DNA from: Ga0077527 sp964433345 | GTDB taxonomy: Bacteria > Pseudomonadota > Gammaproteobacteria > Burkholderiales > SG8-41 | NCBI GenBank assembly: GCA_964433345.1 | Contig: CAYSQJ010000003.1 | Location: forward strand, 62,001-126,000 | DNA: 64,000 bases | Direction: 5' to 3' | Shown here: piece by piece, positions 60,185 through 64,000 of the stretch | How positions within the stretch are numbered: position 1 is the stretch's first letter | Layout: each line of letters opens with the position of its first letter | Notes under the pieces: model-generated | Databases searched by the model: none | What the model was told of the DNA's origin: nothing | Seen by the model: only the letters and a program-made list of their open reading frames with translations | Made by a program: the position numbers and the translations under genes

Positions 60185-61891
60185 TCAGTCGGCGAGCTGG
60201 CTGCTGACGCGCATCGCCTCTTCCGCCGTGGTCCTGCCGGCGGCGACGATCTGCGCGGCATGATGGCGCAGGGTGCGCCCGGCGAGCTGCTTGCGGGCGA
60301 TCTCGATGAACTGCTGCACGTCCTCGCGGTTCGCGGCCTCGACCACCGGCTTGGTCATTTCCAGCATTTCATAAACCCCGGTGCGGCCGTTGTAGCCGGT
60401 GCCGTTGCAATGCGAACAGCCGCGGCCCCGCTTGTAGGCATGGCCGTCGACCGCGTCACCGAGCTCGCTGCGCAGGAATTCATGTTCATTGGGCAGCAGC
60501 TGGTAATCCTCGATGCAGCTCTCGCAGATCACCCGCACCAGGCGCTGCGCGATCACCAGCTGCAGCGACAGCGCGACCATGTAGCGCGGCGCGCCCATGT
60601 CGAGCAGCCGGATCGGCGTACTGGTGGCGTCATTGGTATGCAGCGTCGAGAACACCATGTGGCCGGTCATCGCCGCGCGCAGGCCGGTTTCGACAGTCTG
60701 CTCGTCGCGCATCTCGCCGACCAGCACCACATCCGGGTCCTGGCGCAGCGCGGAGCGCAGCACCCGGTCGAAGGTCAGCTCGATCTTGTCGTTGACCTGC
60801 ACCTGGTTGATGCCGGGCAGCCGGTATTCCACCGGATCCTCGACGGTGATGATCTTGCGCTCCGGCGTATTGAGCTCATTGAGCGCCGCGTACAGCGTCG
60901 TGGTCTTGCCGCTGCCGGTGGGGCCGGTCACCAGCACCATGCCGCTGTGGCGATGGATGACCTCGCGCACCTTGGCCAGCATGTCGGCGGGTATGCCGAT
61001 GTTTTCGAGGCCGAGGATGCCGCTGCCCTGGTTGAGCAGGCGCATCACCACGGATTCGCCGTACTGGGTGGGCATTGTCGATATCCGCACGTCGATCGCG
61101 GTGTTGCGCACCTTGATCGCGAAACGGCCGTCCTGCGGCAGGCGCTTCTCGGAAATGTCGAGCCCCGACATCAGCTTCAGGCGCAGCACCACGGCCGAGG
61201 CGATCTTGGCATCGGTCTCGGTCTGCAGGTGCAGCACGCCGTCAATGCGGAAGCGGATCTGCAGGCGTTTTTCCTGCGGCTCGATGTGGATGTCGGAGGC
61301 GCGCGCCTGGGTCGCATCCTCAAACACGGTCTGCAGCAGCTTGACGACCGGCGCTTCTTCCAGTCCCGGCGTGGTCGCCAGCGCGGCGAAATCGACCGCG
61401 CCGGAGTCGCCGAGATCGGCACCGAGTTCCTGTGCCAGACCGGCTATCTGTTCGGTGCGGCGGTAGCTGCGGTCGATGGCGCGCAGCAGCTCGGTCTCGG
61501 TGACCACCGCAAGGTCGATGTCGCGCTTGAGCACGCGTGCGATTTCGTCGTAGGCGGTGAGGTCGGTGGGGTCGGCCATGCCGACCATGTACGACTCGCC
61601 CTTGTCTTCGAGCACGATGGCGCGGAAGCGCCGCGCCTGGGTTTCCGGTAGCCGGGTGATGACATCGCGCTTGATGTTGTAGTGCTTGAGGTCGATGTAC
61701 GCCGCGCCCAACTGGCGTGCCAGCGCCTTGGAAATCTGCTCTTCGCTGATGAAGCCCTTCTCGATGAACACGTGGCCGAGGCGGCGCCCGGTTCTTTTCT
61801 GTTCCTCGAGCGCGCTTTTCAGCTGGTCCTCGCTCAGCAGTTTCTGCTGGACCAGGATTTCGCCGAGGCGGATTTTTTCAGGACGGCCCAT
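60185..61891 (-). CDS. mshE: MSHA pilus extension ATPase MshE
   Basis: 568 residues from ATG 61891; TTG 61906 would add five residues. The N-terminal MshEN domain, which in this family can bind c-di-GMP, begins RLGEILVQQKLLSEDQL and repeats RLGHVFIEKGFISEEQISKALARQ. The second half has the canonical Gly, the first has Lys at that place. GspE core: Walker A GPTGSGKTTTLYA, Asp box and Walker B, His box, and a Zn site CESC...CSHC (C-terminal third). First gene of the E-G-F-pilins-C-D-O-P-Q-Q run. Confidence 0.95.
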   Translation of the reverse strand: MGRPEKIRLGEILVQQKLLSEDQLKSALEEQKRTGRRLGHVFIEKGFISEEQISKALARQLGAAYIDLKHYNIKRDVITRLPETQARRFRAIVLEDKGESYMVGMADPTDLTAYDEIARVLKRDIDLAVVTETELLRAIDRSYRRTEQIAGLAQELGADLGDSGAVDFAALATTPGLEEAPVVKLLQTVFEDATQARASDIHIEPQEKRLQIRFRIDGVLHLQTETDAKIASAVVLRLKLMSGLDISEKRLPQDGRFAIKVRNTAIDVRISTMPTQYGESVVMRLLNQGSGILGLENIGIPADMLAKVREVIHRHSGMVLVTGPTGSGKTTTLYAALNELNTPERKIITVEDPVEYRLPGINQVQVNDKIELTFDRVLRSALRQDPDVVLVGEMRDEQTVETGLRAAMTGHMVFSTLHTNDATSTPIRLLDMGAPRYMVALSLQLVIAQRLVRVICESCIEDYQLLPNEHEFLRSELGDAVDGHAYKRGRGCSHCNGTGYNGRTGVYEMLEMTKPVVEAANREDVQQFIEIARKQLAGRTLRHHAAQIVAAGRTTAEEAMRVSSQLAD

Positions 61892-62047
61892 TCGGTTTTC
61901 GCTCAAAATGCGGCAAGGAATGCAATCGGCGTACCAAGGAACGCCCTTCCCCGCGGATTTCGCATGTTATTGATAATTAAGGATATCCGCTTAAGCCCCT
62001 GAAAACAACCGCTAATCAAGCACCAATCGCGACGCAGGAACCGACGG

Positions 62048-62512
62048 ATGTTCGACATTGTGTTGTACGAACCGGAGATTGCCCCCAATACCGGCAACGT
62101 GATGCGGCTCGCCGCCAACACCGGCTCGCGGCTGCACCTGGTGCGGCCGCTGGGCTTCACCCTCAACGACCGCACGCTGGCACGCGCCGGACTCGACTAC
62201 CGCGAACGCGCCGGGTTGCAGCTGCACGAAGACTGGAGTGCCTGCGCCAGCCACTTTGCCGGGCGGCGGCTGTTCGCGATCAGCACCCGCGGCAGCACGC
62301 GCTACGACCGCATCAATTACGCCGCGGACGATGTGCTGGTGTTCGGCCCGGAAACCCGCGGCCTGCCCGCGGAGCTGCTCGAGTCCTGGCCGCCGGAGCG
62401 GCGGCTGCGCCTGCCGATGCGCGGGGACAGCCGCAGCCTGAACCTGTCGAATGCCGTCGCCGTGGTGGTTTACGAAGCCTGGCGCCAGCGTGGCTTCAGC
62501 GGCGGCGCCTGA
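62048..62512 (+). CDS. trmL: tRNA (cytidine(34)-2'-O)-methyltransferase
   Basis: 154 residues. SPOUT methyltransferase with IVLYEPEIAPNTGNVMRLAANTG at the start, RPLGFTLNDRTLARAGLDYRE, VFGPETRGLP and the trefoil-knot end RSLNLSNAVAVVVYEAWRQ. It methylates the wobble position of leucyl tRNAs. An AGGA site precedes ATG 62048. It converges with gpsA over 13 bp. Confidence 0.95.
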   Translation: MFDIVLYEPEIAPNTGNVMRLAANTGSRLHLVRPLGFTLNDRTLARAGLDYRERAGLQLHEDWSACASHFAGRRLFAISTRGSTRYDRINYAADDVLVFGPETRGLPAELLESWPPERRLRLPMRGDSRSLNLSNAVAVVVYEAWRQRGFSGGA

Positions 62513-62525
62513 TCCGCCCTGCGAT

Positions 62526-63533
62526 TCAGCGGACCCGGGGCAGGCCCGCGTGTTCGGGCTTGGGATCGCGGGCCAGCAGGCTGCGCACGATGTCGGCTGC
62601 GCTTTCCGGCTGGTCCAGCACACGGCAGACCGCTTCGGTGATCGGCATCTCGACGCCCAGCGCGGCGGCGCGGCGGCGGACTTCGCCCGCGGTGAACACG
62701 CCTTCGGCAACATGGCCGAGGCCGGCCTGTGCCGAAGCCGCGGCCTCGCCGCGTGCCAGCGCCAGTCCGACGCGGCGGTTGCGCGAGAGGTCGCCGGTGC
62801 AGGTCAGCAGCAGGTCGCCGATGCCGGCAAGTCCGGTGAAGGTTTCGGCACGGCCGCCGAGGGCGATGCCGAGGCGGGTCATTTCTGCAAGGCCGCGGGT
62901 GATCAGCGCCGCCCGCGCGTTGAGTCCCAGGCCCAGGCCATCACAGACGCCGGCGGCAATCGCAATCACGTTTTTCACGGCGCCGCCGACCTCGACGCCA
63001 ATCACGTCGTCATGTGAATAGACGCGCAGCGTCGGCCCGTGCAGGGCCTGTGCCGCCGCGGCCGCAAGCGTCTCATCGGTCGCGGCCAGCGTCAGCGCGG
63101 CGGGCAGGCCGGCAGCCACTTCCTGCGCGAAACTGGGCCCGGAAAGCACGGCTCCGGCGGGACCGTCGCCCAGCTCCTCCGCATAGACCTCGTGCGGCAG
63201 GCGCGCATCCGGACGCTCGAAACCCTTGCACAGCCAGATCACCGGCACCGCGAGTTTCAGCTCGCGCAGGCGGCGCAGCGTTGCGCGCAGGCCGGACACG
63301 GTGACCGCGATCACCACATAGCTGCAGCCCTCGATCGCCCGCGGCAATTCGGGTTCCACCGCCAGCCGCTCCGGAAAAGCGCAGCCCGGCAGGTAGCGTG
63401 CATTGACCCGCGCAGCGGACATCACGCGCAGCTGTTCGGGATCGCGCGCCCACAGCCACACCGCATGGCGGCCGGCAAGATTGATGGCGAGCGCGGTGCC
63501 CCAGGCGCCGGCGCCGAGGACGGCGATTTTCAT
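62526..63533 (-). CDS. gpsA: NAD(P)H-dependent glycerol-3-phosphate dehydrogenase
   Basis: 335 residues. It starts MKIAVLGAGAWGTALAIN with the GxGxxG NAD site, and has the LSGPSFAQEVAAGLPAALTLA motif and the catalytic Lys in VGGAVKNVIAIAAGVCDGLGLGLNARAALITRGLAEM. It makes glycerol-3-phosphate for phospholipids. It lies 45 bp after the SH3-like gene on the same strand. Confidence 0.97.
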   Translation of the reverse strand: MKIAVLGAGAWGTALAINLAGRHAVWLWARDPEQLRVMSAARVNARYLPGCAFPERLAVEPELPRAIEGCSYVVIAVTVSGLRATLRRLRELKLAVPVIWLCKGFERPDARLPHEVYAEELGDGPAGAVLSGPSFAQEVAAGLPAALTLAATDETLAAAAAQALHGPTLRVYSHDDVIGVEVGGAVKNVIAIAAGVCDGLGLGLNARAALITRGLAEMTRLGIALGGRAETFTGLAGIGDLLLTCTGDLSRNRRVGLALARGEAAASAQAGLGHVAEGVFTAGEVRRRAAALGVEMPITEAVCRVLDQPESAADIVRSLLARDPKPEHAGLPRVR

Positions 63534-63578
63534 CGCGGAATTTTCATCGTGGGAGACGGCCCCGGGCCGACGCGGGAA

Positions 63579-64000
63579 TCATCCGCCCCAGACATCGGCT
63601 GCGCGGACATAACCGGCAGTGCCGTCGCGGTGGCGGACATGCAGCCAGCCGCCGCTGCCGCCGTCCAGCAATTCGAGCAGCAGGTCGCGCTGGCCCTCGA
63701 AGGCAAGCGGCGCATCCGCGGCCGGCTTCTGGCGCACCGCGGCCGGGACTTTCAGCAGCACGTTGCGCACGTTGTCGAGCGACTTGCTTTCGACCCAGGA
63801 CAGGGCGCCGGAGGCATCGCGCACCTTGACCCAGCCCTCGACCTGGACGATGACCTCGAGCGGATAGCCGCGGTTGACGATGAACAGCCGGGTCGCCTTG
63901 TTCGAGGGCGCATCGTAGAGCACGACTGCGGCTTCCGCCGCGGAGCGGAAATCGGCCGCCGCCGCTGCCGCCGGAAACAGCCCGGCGAGGATTGCGATGA
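63579..64000 (-). CDS. Exported SH3-like (SH3b) domain protein, N-terminus beyond the window
   Basis: The frame is open from 64000 to the stop at 63579. The visible start (IAILAGLFPAAAAAADF) is the last part of a signal peptide, so the ATG lies beyond the right edge; a GTG at 63923 would skip it and is not the true start. Two SH3b-like units are seen: VVLYDAPSNKATRLFIVNRGYPLEVIVQVEGWVKVRDASG and a second ending WLHVRHRDGTAGYVRAADVWG. SH3b domains bind cell-wall peptides. It is just upstream of gpsA. Confidence 0.82.
   Translation of the reverse strand, partial: IAILAGLFPAAAAAADFRSAAEAAVVLYDAPSNKATRLFIVNRGYPLEVIVQVEGWVKVRDASGALSWVESKSLDNVRNVLLKVPAAVRQKPAADAPLAFEGQRDLLLELLDGGSGGWLHVRHRDGTAGYVRAADVWGG

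Noticed and set aside
63579..63923. SH3-like gene starting at GTG 63923
   Set aside because: The frame is open to the window edge and the upstream part reads as the end of a signal peptide, so the gene starts beyond 64000.

Overview
The window reads as a high-GC proteobacterial chromosome, most likely a betaproteobacterium. I infer this from gene order: TPR lipoprotein-lolB-ispE-tRNA-Gln-prs-rplY-pth-ychF, a ctaC-ctaD-small ORF-ctaG-DUF2970-ctaE oxidase operon followed by SURF1-ctaA-ctaB-sco, ftsY-ftsE-ftsX-rpoH, and bioB-F-H-C-D. No genus is claimed. Nearly all genes are intact and tightly packed, with many ATGA-type overlaps.

Layout. (1) 1-4.9 kb is an accessory segment. It holds a chromate-efflux operon on the minus strand (chrA, a secreted concanavalin-like protein, a rhodanese cut by the window edge), about 1.2 kb with no recognisable gene, and a tyrosine integrase 197 bp from the 3' end of the core gene ychF. 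This looks like one end of an integrated island. (2) 4.9-11.9 kb is a minus-strand housekeeping block for translation (ychF, pth, rplY, tRNA-Gln), PRPP and isoprenoid synthesis (prs, ispE) and lipoprotein export (lolB, TPR lipoprotein). (3) 12.0-16.0 kb, plus strand, is a Gld-like ABC exporter with two partner proteins, followed by mutM. (4) 16.8-20.9 kb, minus strand, has ferredoxin, coaD, rsmD and a catalytic/non-catalytic pair of M16 peptidases. (5) 21.0-24.6 kb, plus strand, is ftsY-ftsE-ftsX and rpoH, the latter behind a CIRCE-like HrcA operator. (6) 24.6-33.9 kb is aa3-type cytochrome c oxidase with haem A synthesis and copper-delivery genes, including a 37-residue membrane gene. (7) 34-38.5 kb is the biotin operon, with comF divergent. 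(8) 39.2-61.9 kb is a complete MSHA-type type IV pilus locus on the minus strand. (9) 62-64 kb holds trmL, gpsA and a truncated SH3-like protein.

The most interesting region is the MSHA pilus locus. It has the two halves of the Vibrio operon in swapped order, two adjacent giant MshQ-like genes (1413 and 1588 residues) sharing a C-terminal half of about 700 residues but carrying different N-terminal modules (PA14 plus LamG versus beta-strand repeats plus LamG), a good sigma-54 promoter match before the first major-type pilin gene, and an MshE ATPase whose N-terminal c-di-GMP-binding motif is half canonical. Together these suggest a regulated adhesive pilus with a duplicated, module-swapped putative tip or surface adhesin. 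The biochemical roles are inferred from family membership; nothing here was tested by database search.
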